Assembly (NCBI GenBank): GCA_018806915.1
Contig: JAGKQI010000076.1
Location: forward strand, 1 to 64,000
Source: Phytophthora colocasiae
Taxonomy: Eukaryota; Oomycota; Peronosporomycetes; Peronosporales; Peronosporaceae
Length of the DNA: 64,000 nucleotides
Reading direction: 5' to 3'
Part shown: in pieces, positions 22,763 through 32,257 of the stretch
Layout: each line of letters opens with the position of its first letter
Numbering within the stretch: the first letter of the stretch is position 1
Notes under the pieces: model-generated
The model's input: the letters and a program-made list of their open reading frames with translations, nothing else
Told to the model about the DNA's origin: nothing
Database searches by the model: none
Translations under genes and position numbers: made by a program

Positions 22763-23611
22763 CTACGAGCCAAATGGCCCGAGGCCGAGAGCTCCCAAAG
22801 CGATTGAAGCCACAGTGCCTAACCCGTTAGTACCTGTACCTGCACTGTTGCCGTTGAGTTGCTGAATGTTCGCTGCGATGGTGGAGATATTCGCGGCAGT
22901 CCCCATCATTTCGTGGAAATTGGTGCCGCTCGACTGTTGAACTGGCGGATAGGCTCCAGGGAAACCGGCGTACGAAGGCTGAAACTTTGTTTGCATGAGG
23001 TTCTGCGTGACTTGTTGCTGCTGACGAAGGTGCTGGTTGATCATGAGCATCGTGTTCTGCTGTGCCTGGTTCTGGGCCTCCACTAGCATTGCAATGTGAG
23101 ACGGAAGCGGCGACTCGTTCACTGCTGCTGCTCTCTTTTTCAGCTCAATGTCCAGCAGTGCCTGGAAGTCAGCAGAGTAAGGTGAATTTGGCACAGGGGT
23201 CGGAACAGCTCGTTGCTTTGGAGTCAGTACCAGCTTCAAGCGGATATGTCCAGCGGGGTGAAGTTGGAACCACTGGTCTAAGGGTTGTCCCGGATGAAGG
23301 TGAGCCAAGTAGACGTTGCAGGTCCCTACAAGAGCGTATTTCACGTCTTTCACTCGAATTGTAAGCACCTTCGAGCTTGGGTCGTTCGCATCAAGTTCCA
23401 GCGTCTCATTCCACTGGACGGGCGACTTGTCTTTGTTGATGCGGCTGAAATTGGTGAACTTCGGTTTCGACGTTGATTGAGCGGGGCCGTTTGAAGACGC
23501 GATACTCCACAGACAGGTCGTGCAAAAGACTGCAATAGCTTGGGTCGATAGGTTTTGTGCTGACTGGATAAGGATAGCTAACGTGTAGGTATCTTGGCTG
23601 TAGGACGTCAT
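22763..23611 (-). CDS. C2-family paralogue 4, short form (282 aa) without Arg/Ser tail
   Basis: ATG at 23611. The N-terminal 130 residues keep the C2-like pattern (YTLAILIQSAQNLST ... VQWNETLELDANDPSSKVLTIRVKD ... DQWFQLHPAGHIRLKLVLTP), although the usual YCKLYIG strand is altered (FCTTCLWSIAS). A Gln/Met-rich stretch follows (about 165-215), then the C-terminal Ala/Ile helix shared with the other members (MGTAANISTIAANIQQL) and a Gly-rich end. The Arg/Ser block is missing, so this is either a shortened paralogue or a sub-family. TCATTTCGGAATT about 20 bases upstream is a near-match to the oomycete initiator. It lies head to tail with paralogues 2, 3 and 5 on the minus strand. The function is unknown. 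Confidence 0.82.
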   Translation of the reverse strand: MTSYSQDTYTLAILIQSAQNLSTQAIAVFCTTCLWSIASSNGPAQSTSKPKFTNFSRINKDKSPVQWNETLELDANDPSSKVLTIRVKDVKYALVGTCNVYLAHLHPGQPLDQWFQLHPAGHIRLKLVLTPKQRAVPTPVPNSPYSADFQALLDIELKKRAAAVNESPLPSHIAMLVEAQNQAQQNTMLMINQHLRQQQQVTQNLMQTKFQPSYAGFPGAYPPVQQSSGTNFHEMMGTAANISTIAANIQQLNGNSAGTGTNGLGTVASIALGALGLGPFGS

Positions 23612-24021
23612 GTTGGATACTCCTCCAATTCCGAAATGATCGTGAGGTGGGCACTATGACGAAAAAGTAGCCAAAGAATGCTGCCCATCCAGACAATGTT
23701 TACCCGAATCTTGGCTGAGATGAACAGCACAGACAATGTCCACCCGAATCTTGGTGGAGATGAACACAGTGGATGACCGCACATGCCGAACGTTGTCAAG
23801 TGTTCTTGTACGATGTGTGTTCTGGTCGGAGAGTGGACTGCGGGAACATATAATTTGTCCAGTCTGTAAGCGAGAACCTGCAAGTCCAGTAAATACAACA
23901 CAAATGTCACTTCGAACAGCAAAATGTACAACAAATATTATCGCTATCCCATGCAACGTACATGGATTCTTGGCTATGGACGTCAAGTCCATTTCATGAC
24001 TGCAATGCATAACAAAATACG
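23612..24021. other. Intergenic DNA with a short tandem duplication
   Basis: No gene is supported. The unit GACAATGT(T/C)(T/C)ACCCGAATCTTGG... is repeated (about 23693 and 23735, period about 42-45 bases) just upstream of paralogue 4. Confidence 0.5.
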
Positions 24022-24798
24022 CTAGAAGGCGACGGCGGAACCATGCTTGTTCGGTGTGGAAGTTTCGTCCAACTTTCCGTTCAGCTTTACCTTTGAGTTC
24101 TTGAGCTCATTATGGTCGTGCGTTTCGTTCTCCTTCGACAGCACACGGTTGTGCTTCTCCGACGTGGACGAAGTTGACGTGGATGATGCCCTCGACGACC
24201 CGGAAAGCAACGCTTCTGGTTCCTCCTCCGAGTCCATCGAATCATCCGAATCCGAGTCCATCTGCAGGTCCGGGACATACTTCTTCAACTGAGACTTGAG
24301 CTTGCGTAGTCTCGCCGTCTCCTTTCGCAATTGCCGTAACTTCCTATCCAGTCGTTGCTCGTATTCCGACATTGGAGATGCCGGCAGTTGCTCGGTTGGC
24401 GATGGAATTGGACGTTCATTCTCCTTGTTGTTATCCCTGAAAGCAGCAGGTGTTCCCAGTGGCGGTAACATTTTCGGCGACGAGACTCCTGGTGGTGGCG
24501 GCCAAGTGGCATTTTCTCCTCTCTTTTGTCTTTCTTTGATAGCCATTTCATCCAGCTCTTTGCCAGGTAATGGATTGTCATCAGTAGAGCGATTCACCTC
24601 AACTGGAGGCCCACTGGACGTCCTTTCAAGTCTTCTCTGACGTCGTTCCGCTTCTTGTCTCAATTGCTTGTCCACCAGCCTCTTGATAGCTTCATCAGCT
24701 TCATGATGAGCAGCTCTGGCTGCCATCACATCTTGGTTCGGTTGTTTCCGTCTGGGTAACGACGCGATCATTGCTTTATCATCTGGCGTGATCAAAAG

Positions 24799-25078
24799 TG
24801 TTGAAGTAATGATTTGCGCAGAGATATTAGTACGACAGGTAGGTCTTAAAGAAGGATCGAAGTTAATAAATGGAGAAGCCTTGTGACTTGGAGATGGTAA
24901 AAGAAGTAGTTGTGTGGGAGCTTGTAAAAAGCAGAAGTGATGAATTAGAGATTCTGGTGTTCTGGAGGGGAGTTAATCTCCACCAACCAGTCCAGTTAGG
25001 TACGATTTCTCTGTATGGAACTGCACAATTTAATACCCCTAGATAGGTGTCATCACTGCAGAGATGGTAACTTCAACA
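24799..25078. repeat. Left LTR of the young element
   Basis: This 280-bp copy begins TGTTGAAGTAATG and ends GGTAACTTCAACA. No difference from 27123-27402 was seen by eye. Confidence 0.9.
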
Positions 25079-25284
25079 GCCTCCCACATCGATGAATGTG
25101 TATGACGCTCTATCTGTCGAGTAAAATTTTAATGCTCCACAGGTGGCTGATATAACAGTCCTGTGCAAACATGAATATTTACAAGAGGTCTTGTTTTGAT
25201 ATAGATGGTTTTTCTTTGACCATTTGTCATTTTTTGTTGTGCAATTTTTTTTCTTGTTTCATTGTTATTTTGGCTACTCAGGAA

Positions 25285-25450
25285 AACCTAAAAGAAGGAT
25301 TAAACCTGTTCACCGTAGTGGAATGTTGTTATTAACGCTTTTGTTGTACGTGTTTTGAGAAAAGATACTCAGGAAAACCTTTAAGGATCAAAACCTGTTT
25401 AGTGTATCGTTGGCTACTCAGGAAACCTTTAAGGATACACCTGTTCGCCT
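25285..25450 (+). repeat. Short direct repeats inside the young element
   Basis: The motif ACTCAGGAAA(A)CCT followed by AAGGAT and ACCTGTT occurs three times (near 25276, 25368 and 25415). It is non-coding. Confidence 0.55.
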
Positions 25451-26164
25451 TGTTGAAATTTTTAAATGTTGTGTAAGTCGTTATTTACATTGCATGTTTT
25501 GTTCTCGTTCATGCTTTTGGACGTTTCTTCACATATTTTGTTTGTGTTTTGGTTTTATATTTCTTTGGCTGAGGACTTATAGAGAATTTTTGACTCCCAG
25601 TTTCTTAAAACTGGATCATAGTTGATGTTGGTGTTCGTTTTCAAATTTGGTTTTACTAATTTTGTTGAGAGTTTATAACTTTCACGTTTTTGAAGAAAGG
25701 CTACAGCTTTAAAGCATAAATAATCCCAAACAGTGTCATAAGTAGTTTACTCGTGTTTGCAGTTAATGCGCAGGCTCTCATCGTTGGGGCTAATTTCTCC
25801 CTAGAGACTCATCTAGTTGAGGAAGTGATAGATTTGTAACTATGAATCTCTGAACTGTAGTTTGCTTTCTATTGACAGAGGCTTTTGTTGGCTTGTCACG
25901 TAAATGTATGGTGCTTTAAGAACTACAATAGAAGTAGATTTAATTCTTTTATTTCTTTTTGTTAGGGAAATGTTTGAAATTCTTGCCAGTGACTGAATGT
26001 AGTTTGGCGAATGAATGACTACGTTGGTGCCTCCCAGTTTCATACATTTCGTTAAGTATTTCTCAGCTTTGTTACCAGACAAATGTCTGTACAGTGTATA
26101 TCGCTTTACATTTCTTTTTGAGTTTTTGTTTTCACATAGCCCGAAATTAATCTGGGTTATTGTA

Positions 26165-26310
26165 TTTAACATATTACAAGCTGTAGTTCTACCAGAGTAG
26201 TTCGCTACAGCTTGGCATTAAGCCAACAAATTTTGTTTTAATATTCGTGATACAACAAGCCGTAGTTCTACTACCGTAGTTCGCTACAGCTTGGCATCAA
26301 GCCAGCGAAT
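26165..26310 (+). repeat. Tandem repeat with AGCTGTAG...CTACAGCT arms inside the young element
   Basis: Two copies about 84-86 bases apart share the core TAGTTCGCTACAGCTTGGCAT and the preceding AAGC(T/C)GTAGTTCTAC. The arms AGC(T/C)GTAG and CTACAGCT can pair, so each unit can fold back. Confidence 0.6.
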
Positions 26311-26816
26311 TGTGGTTGTACGACTGGGATTCTACTACGTAGTACAGAGGGACATTATGACAATACTACTGTAGTAAAGCAGTTTTTTTTTTATCTCTTC
26401 GTAATCCTGCAGCAATGCTGCGTGGCAGACGGAATTTCCTTCGCCTCAGTTTGTAAGAGCATGTATGTTTGAGTTGTATGAGCAGAGATCAGCACTCTGT
26501 GCATGCTCTATCTCATAATTTTGTGAATACTACATGTAGTATTTCTTTCAGTCAAAAGTGTTGACGTATTACCATCGGTAGTAGTACTACGTAGATTGTA
26601 CTACTATATATAAGTAGTAATCATACTGAACAAGTATGCAATGTAATTAGAGAGCTGATAGCGTCTCAACTACTACATGTGGTAGTGTATGTACAGGCAG
26701 TATGCCATGTAAGCTAGCCTGCCTCCATGGGCGGTCTTACAGCGTCAGTGGGCTCAAGCTCAGTGGCTGGCCTGGGGCTCACCCAGCACGTCGAGCGTGC
26801 GGCGCTACAGCAACAT

Positions 26817-27030
26817 TGCTGACGCGGGGACACAACGGTCTCCCAGCACGGCGTACGTGCGTCTTCACAGCTCAGTGGCTGGAGCATAGGTGGAGGACTG
26901 GGCCGTTGCGTGCGTGCAGCACGGCTGACGCGGGGACACGATGGCCTCCCAGCACGGCTTACGTGCGTCTTCACAGCTCAGTGGCTGGAGCATAGGATAC
27001 ATGGCTCGAGGCCTGGGCCGATGCGTGACA
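26817..27030 (+). repeat. GC-rich tandem repeat (about 107-bp unit) inside the young element
   Basis: The unit beginning GCTGACGCGGGGACAC and containing GTGCGTCTTCACAGCTCAG occurs at about 26817 and 26924 with few differences. It is much richer in GC than the T-rich left half of the element. Confidence 0.65.
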
Positions 27031-27122
27031 GCCGATGTACGTCTTGGCTTGTGTCCGCGTAGCCTTGCTTCATCCTTGGCTTTCTTTATCTCCACGCTGA
27101 GGAAGCGTTGGGGTCCATAACC

Positions 27123-27402
27123 TGTTGAAGTAATGATTTGCGCAGAGATATTAGTACGACAGGTAGGTCTTAAAGAAGGATCGAAGTTAATAAATGGAGA
27201 AGCCTTGTGACTTGGAGATGGTAAAAGAAGTAGTTGTGTGGGAGCTTGTAAAAAGCAGAAGTGATGAATTAGAGATTCTGGTGTTCTGGAGGGGAGTTAA
27301 TCTCCACCAACCAGTCCAGTTAGGTACGATTTCTCTGTATGGAACTGCACAATTTAATACCCCTAGATAGGTGTCATCACTGCAGAGATGGTAACTTCAA
27401 CA
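27123..27402. repeat. Right LTR of the young element
   Basis: Direct repeat partner of 24799-25078, followed by the duplicated target AAAAG. Confidence 0.9.
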
Positions 27403-27890
27403 AAAAGCAAGACCCGGATCCGACCCGCTGGTTTTTTTCCTTTTTGCAAGGGAAACCATTGTTCCAGTCTCTCTCCTGGCAATAAATTCGCCAGAGAGAC
27501 AGCACATGCCCCAATAACAGGACAGAAGAAAAGATGCTGGCTCTTCACCCGGATACTTAGAATCTGCGTCGCCAGATCGAGACCTGGGCGAATCGGCACT
27601 TCGAACGCTTCGTCCCAGATGGTCTCGGGCGGCGCCAACGTGTTAGGTTGTTGGTGTTGCGTCCTAGTACGTCGCACTTCGAGGTGCAGATCGTCTACGT
27701 CTTCATTAGACGTAGTGGAGTCGTTTGAGTCCTTCTTGTGCAGTGATTTATGGCTGCCATCGGTCATAGCGGTAGCGCCCACATAGAGTTTACAGTAGGC
27801 GCCTTGAGACGACGAATGTTGGAGCTCTTCGGCGCTGTGCACGCGCAATACGAGCTTATACCGCTGAGACTTGTCCTCTGCTGGTGCCAT

Positions 27891-28295
27891 GATATTGTCG
27901 TGATGTTCGTGAGGTTCACAGAGCACTTATAGGCTTGTGTGCGGAGGGGAAAGACAGCAAATGAGGGCGGAAGAGCGCATCGCAGCCCGCTTGTGTCGCG
28001 GAAACGGACAGCAAGGGAGTGGGTGGTACATTGTACCAGTTAATCAGAAACGGGTAGGTTCACTTTTTAAGCTAAAATTTTTAGCGAAGCCTAGCAACTT
28101 TTTGCTGTCCAAATTTGGACAAGCTTGGAAGCTGACAACGGGAAGCACGTAGAGCAATAGAGTAGAGTAGTTCTCGTTGATCGTATTGATGTTGTAGCTG
28201 CGTGGTTGCATGAGGATAAAGACAATGTCGTTTCAACGTATCCCATCGGAGAGATTTAGGTAAATTTTACTAGTGAAATTTTACAGGTAGTAGTA
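27891..28295. other. Intergenic region upstream of C2 paralogue 5
   Basis: No supported gene. On the minus strand a TATA-like CCTATAAG near 27926-27933 precedes the start codon at 27890. The right part flanks the pogo element. Confidence 0.4.
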
Positions 28296-29928
28296 CAGAC
28301 AACGACACAAATACCCGGGCAACACAAAACCCGGGAACACGAGAAAATGCATTTATTTTGACCAATCCAATTGCTAGAAAAACACTATACATTACGAACC
28401 TTGAAAATGTAAAAATTGGATGGCCAGCAGCTAAAACGCCGGGGCACCGGCCAGTCCTACCACTGTATAAAATGCCGCGGAAGCAACACAGCTACACCGT
28501 AAAAGTGAAGCAGGAGGCGCTGGAATCCATCGAGCGGATCGGCTTGACCGCAACGGTCGCCGAGCTCGGGTACCCCCATGGGACCGTGGACGGGTGGTGG
28601 CGGGCGCGTGACAAACTCCGGGCGTACATGGGAAACAAGTTGTCTAAGACGACAAAAGGGCAGGGGCGCAAGGAAAGCTTTCCGTTCACCCCAGCCCTTG
28701 TCACCTTCATGAAGGACACTCGCCGAGACGAAGAGGTAAGTTTTATCAGTCTTTACAATTGTTGAATTATTTATAACGTAAATGTCTATGTAGTGGCTTA
28801 CTACGTCCATAATGATAGGTTTTATAGAAGAGAACTTTGAAGAATGGCTAGAACAATATGAAGAAGGAAAGACGTCACCACAGAGCTGTCGAAAAGCGCT
28901 GGAGAGACTACTGCAGAGAACAAGCAAAACGGTAAATCACTTGTCTCAGTACATTTACAATTATATTAATACTAAAAATGCTCTGTATTGTCATTATGTA
29001 CTGTTTTAAGTTATGGGTTTTCGACACAAAAGCTCAAGAAACAGAAGTTGCCGTGCTTGGATCTATTACAGATCAAGCAGGACTTTGCTATTGAGTTTTG
29101 GTCTGTCTACAGCTCCTACTCACCATCCGAAATATACAATATGGACGAAACTGCAATTAATTTCGACATGCCGCCTGTAAGAATCTGGGGCGTCAAAGGG
29201 AGAAGAGGTCGGCAAAGGTCAAAGACCTCACGAAGCACTGCGGACGTATGACAGCAGTCCTGACAATACGAGCTGATGGTTTGTATACTTGGTTTTTGTA
29301 TATCTATTTTATTTTTAATAATATTTATTGTTTTAGGAAAAAAACTCCCTATTCTTTTTATTTTGAGAGGAAAATTGGGTGGCACGATTGATACCAAGGA
29401 GATCCGTACTCTTCCAAAAGGACACTTTTACACGGTACAAGAGGCTGGGTGGATGGATGCGGCAGGATGGCAATTTTATAATAAAAACCTCCTAAAGTAT
29501 GAAATTGATGGCCCAGCCGTGCTTCTTGTGGACAACTTTGAGAGCCATGTGTCCGAGCAAGGTGTGCGAGTTGCCGCGGAAGAGTCCTGCGCTACTGTGG
29601 TCCCTTTACCCCCCAAAAGCACTTCTGTTTGCCAGCCACTGGACGTCGGGGTAATGGGACCACTAAAATCACGGATTAGAGGTTGCTTTACTTCTACAAA
29701 GAGCCTCTCTGCTCCTGAAAAACGTCTTAAAGCTATCAAGGATACAATCAAGGCGTGGGAAGAGTTTTCGGACGAGCTAGTAATTCGTAGCTTCCAGACA
29801 GCTATTCCTAGGGTTGAATCAATGACAGTTTAATAAATGGATTTTTTATACTTTCCTTGAACTCTGTATTACCCAATCAGCGCATTGTACTGTGGCCTGT
29901 TTGGCCCGTGTTTTTGTGTCGTTGTCTG
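28296..29928 (+). mobile_element. Pogo/Tigger-type DNA transposon (1633 bp)
   Basis: Terminal inverted repeats begin CAGACAACGACACAAA at 28296 and match the reverse complement ending at 29928. Each end is flanked by TA (28294-28295 and 29929-29930), the duplication made by Tc1/mariner-pogo elements. The element carries one intron-containing transposase gene. Ends and gene are close to intact. Confidence 0.92.
28472..29833 (+). CDS. Pogo-like transposase (DDE_1 superfamily), 4 exons, one apparent shift
   Basis: TATA-like sequence and ATG at 28472. Exon 1 (28472-28735) has a psq-type helix-turn-helix (YTVKVKQEALESIERIGLTATVAELG ...). Likely introns are 28736-28793 (GTAAGT...TAG), 28932-29032 (GTAAAT...AAG) and 29280-29336 (GTTTGT...TAG). 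Catalytic motifs are MDETAINFDMP (first Asp), LLVDNFESH (second Asp) and LPPKSTSVCQPLDVG (third acidic residue). TMTAVLTIRADGKK and RG(C) motifs match the family. A missing base near 29215 separates IWGVKGRRG from VKDLTKHCGRMTAVL, so as written the frame breaks in exon 3. The rest is intact. Transposase binds its element ends and cuts and pastes at TA. Confidence 0.85.
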
Positions 29929-29998
29929 TAGTAGTTGCCAAGTCGAGATGGCTACGCTGCCGTCGTCAACGGTCTACAGAGGTGACAACAACTAACGT

Positions 29999-32133
29999 TC
30001 AGTCGTTATCGTTGCCAGCATTGATGTGATTCAATTCCTGCAGCAATTGACGTAGCTCGGCCTCGCGGTCGCTTGAATGAGGTCTCGAATTCTCTTCTTC
30101 ATCACTATCACCTTTGAGTCCTCTGGATATTCGCGACGCCTCGCGCAGAGTTGATCTTGTACGCGTCGCGGCCATCATAGCGCGGATGGGCGAGTCCGCT
30201 CCTCCGCCCTAGCGTCAACACAAAGTCAGTGGTGCATACACTCCGTAGCCATTCGGCCCACCTCAACGTGAACTCAACCTACCGTGAAATTTTTCGGTGC
30301 AACCGCAGAGCTGTCAACAGCGATATGATTTGGCTTCTTACCGTCGGCAATAGCGTTAAGCGAGTTGCGGATCTGCTCCATGCGCTGGTCGAAATCTAGA
30401 AATTAAGTCGGTAGTCAGCAAAAAAAGTCGGAAGTCAAGTTGAAGTGGCTAAAACTGCCAACAAAGAGCCCACCTTTAAAAATACTGTCGGTATCCGATT
30501 CGCTCGCCTTGCCGCTTTGATCATGAAGAGAGCGCTCATCACTGAGAGAGCTTCCCCGCTGCGTCTTCGTGCGTGCGCTGATATCGGTAACGGAGCTCAC
30601 GCTCGAGTTTTTTCGCCACCGAGACTGTAACTGCGGCGACACGTACGAGGACGTTGAGTCGGTTGAAAAATTCGTGTTCAACTGACAAATTTCTCGGATG
30701 ATAGGCGAGTGCTCCATGATCGAAACCTCATCAGTCTTGTCACTAGTAACAGAGATGCAGTCGCTGCCATTATCTTCTGGTGCATCGAAGATTTTGACCA
30801 ACGTGTCACCCTCTGATGAATGGTTGGATAGGGATTTTTGTGCTCGTTTGAGTCGAGATGGAGATTCTGGAATTGGAGTATGAGTCCTTCGCTCTTGGGT
30901 AGGGACGGACCAACTATCGGAAGATGACTGAGATCGCTCAAAATCCTTGGCAAGTCGAGTAAAATGCTTGCGTAAGTTCGCTAGCTGCTTGAACGCTTCG
31001 TTCGCTCGCTCTTCGGCTTCTTGCTCCAAGTCTTCCCGGTAAACTGGAGTCCCAGTGCTTGGATCAGACTTGAAAAGGGACCGGTGTACGTCCACCATGT
31101 CTTCCACGCGAATAAACACTTCGCGCATTTGTTTGCGAAATGCGTACAGATCGTCACGGAGATCACTCATTTCTGAATGAGTTATCCCCTTAGAGATCAC
31201 TGATTTACTTGTGCTTGAAGTTGTTCTTGTCGTCGATATTGATGAACACGGCGATGAAGGGCGCCTTCGTCTACCGGACGACACTGAAGGCAGAATGGGG
31301 TACCGGTCTCGGATTTTGCTAGCAAAGGAATCAGAGTCAGAGTATGGGGACGTGGGTGGAACCGAGTTGGTTGGGCTGTGGTGTTCATCTTGGTTATCGC
31401 AGAGCGACGGTGTTCTGCTTTCAGGAACTTCACGTGTAGATTCCTTATCATTTTTTGCATCTACAGTTGCTCGAATAGGTACGGGTGACTCGGGTTCACG
31501 AATGGAATCAGCCTTACCTGAAATCCTCGATTCCGCGTAGCTATCCGGTCGGCCGTACCCTAGTGAACTAGTATGTTCAGCAACTCCATGGTTGGATGAA
31601 GGTTCAAAGTTTCTTGTAGTGCCCCGTTCAATTGATTCTTGATGGTCGGAGAAACGATTCACTTGTCGTCGATCTTCTTCACGCCTTCGAGTCAATTCGT
31701 TGCGTTCATAGCGATCGAACCCATTTTCGCTTTGGTTATTCTCTCGATCACTTGTGTAAGAGTCTGTTGATCTACCACCACGACATGGACCATTGCTACT
31801 CTCGATCGAAGTGAATGCTGTACCCATCGTGCTTCCCCCGATCGTACTGCGTCCACTTGACAAGCTGCTAACGTCGATGTCACGAGAAGATCTCCAGTCA
31901 AAAGAACGATGTGGTTCATCCCGTCGATGTTGGTACTCATTCCCTCGCAAGTTGCTGAAACGGTCTTGTTCTTCATGTGTTTGCCGATAGTTGAAATCAC
32001 CTTCTTGCCTCGACGTCCTTCGATCACGGCCATTATCTAGTGTTGTAGACGATGAACTATCCCCCCAACCACTCATATCTAATTGTCGAGGCATCGGGCG
32101 TCGAGAAGCGCGGCCGTCATTACCTAGGGGCAT
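29999..32133 (-). CDS. Ser/Arg-rich coiled-coil protein, 3 exons (about 658 aa)
   Basis: Exon 1 (32133-30474) is Ser/Asp/Arg-rich and disordered for about 330 residues. Then a coiled-coil region (DDLYAFRKQMREVFIRVEDMVDVHR ... QEAEERANEAFKQLANLRKHFTRLAKDFER, residues about 335-420) precedes another Ser-rich stretch. The donor GTGGGC joins exon 2 at 30395-30283 (DFDQRMEQIRNSLNAIADGKK). The donor GTAGGT joins exon 3, for which an acceptor at 30203 keeps the frame to the stop at 29999 (ending in ELRQLLQELNHINAGNDND). I do not recognise the family. It lies just downstream of the OFD1 homologue on the same strand, about 125 bases away, so a centrosomal role is conceivable but unproven. Confidence 0.75.
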
Positions 32134-32257
32134 CGTTTTGCCGAAGTAGAAACAATCGAAAACTGACCAAACACACTTTCCAAAGGAAGGGTCGCTAAGC
32201 CAAAAACGATCGCATGTTAGTTTCCAGGTTATTCAGACCTTGGTTTCTGCCTTTTAC

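Larger units (their letters stand above)
24799..27402. mobile_element. Young non-autonomous LTR-flanked element (2604 bp)
   Basis: Two 280-bp direct repeats (24799-25078 and 27123-27402) that I read as identical, each starting TGTTGAAGT and ending ACTTCAACA, enclose 2044 bases. The target duplication is AAAAG (24794-24798, 27403-27407). TG...CA ends, perfect short terminal inverted repeats in the LTR and a 5-bp duplication are standard for LTR retroelements. No gag or pol is encoded, so mobilisation must rely on an unrelated or parental element. No obvious primer-binding site follows the left LTR and no clear purine tract precedes the right one. Identical LTRs imply very recent insertion. The inner DNA is made of repeats and palindromes (see the separate entries). 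Confidence 0.9.
24022..27890 (-). pseudogene. C2-family paralogue 5, split by an LTR-flanked insertion
   Basis: The 5' part (ATG 27890 down to 27403) encodes the C2-like domain (KLVLRVHSAEELQ ... GAYCKLYVG ... WDEAFEVPI ... ILSIRVKSQHLFFCPVIGACAV ... EQWFPLQKGKKPAGRIRVLL). The 3' part (24793 down to 24022) encodes the coiled coil (KRLVDKQLRQEAERRQRRLERT), a Pro-rich linker and a Ser/Asp/Glu-rich tail. Between them lies a 2604-bp element with 5-bp duplication AAAAG. Removing the element and one duplicate joins the two halves in the same frame without any other change, giving about 419 residues. The gene was therefore intact when the element landed. Now it would make a truncated C2 domain ending within the LTR. 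Confidence 0.9.

Noticed and set aside
25200..25700. T-rich stretch with hydrophobic frames that could look like a membrane protein
   Set aside because: Lies inside the non-coding LTR-flanked element. Composition alone explains the hydrophobic codons.
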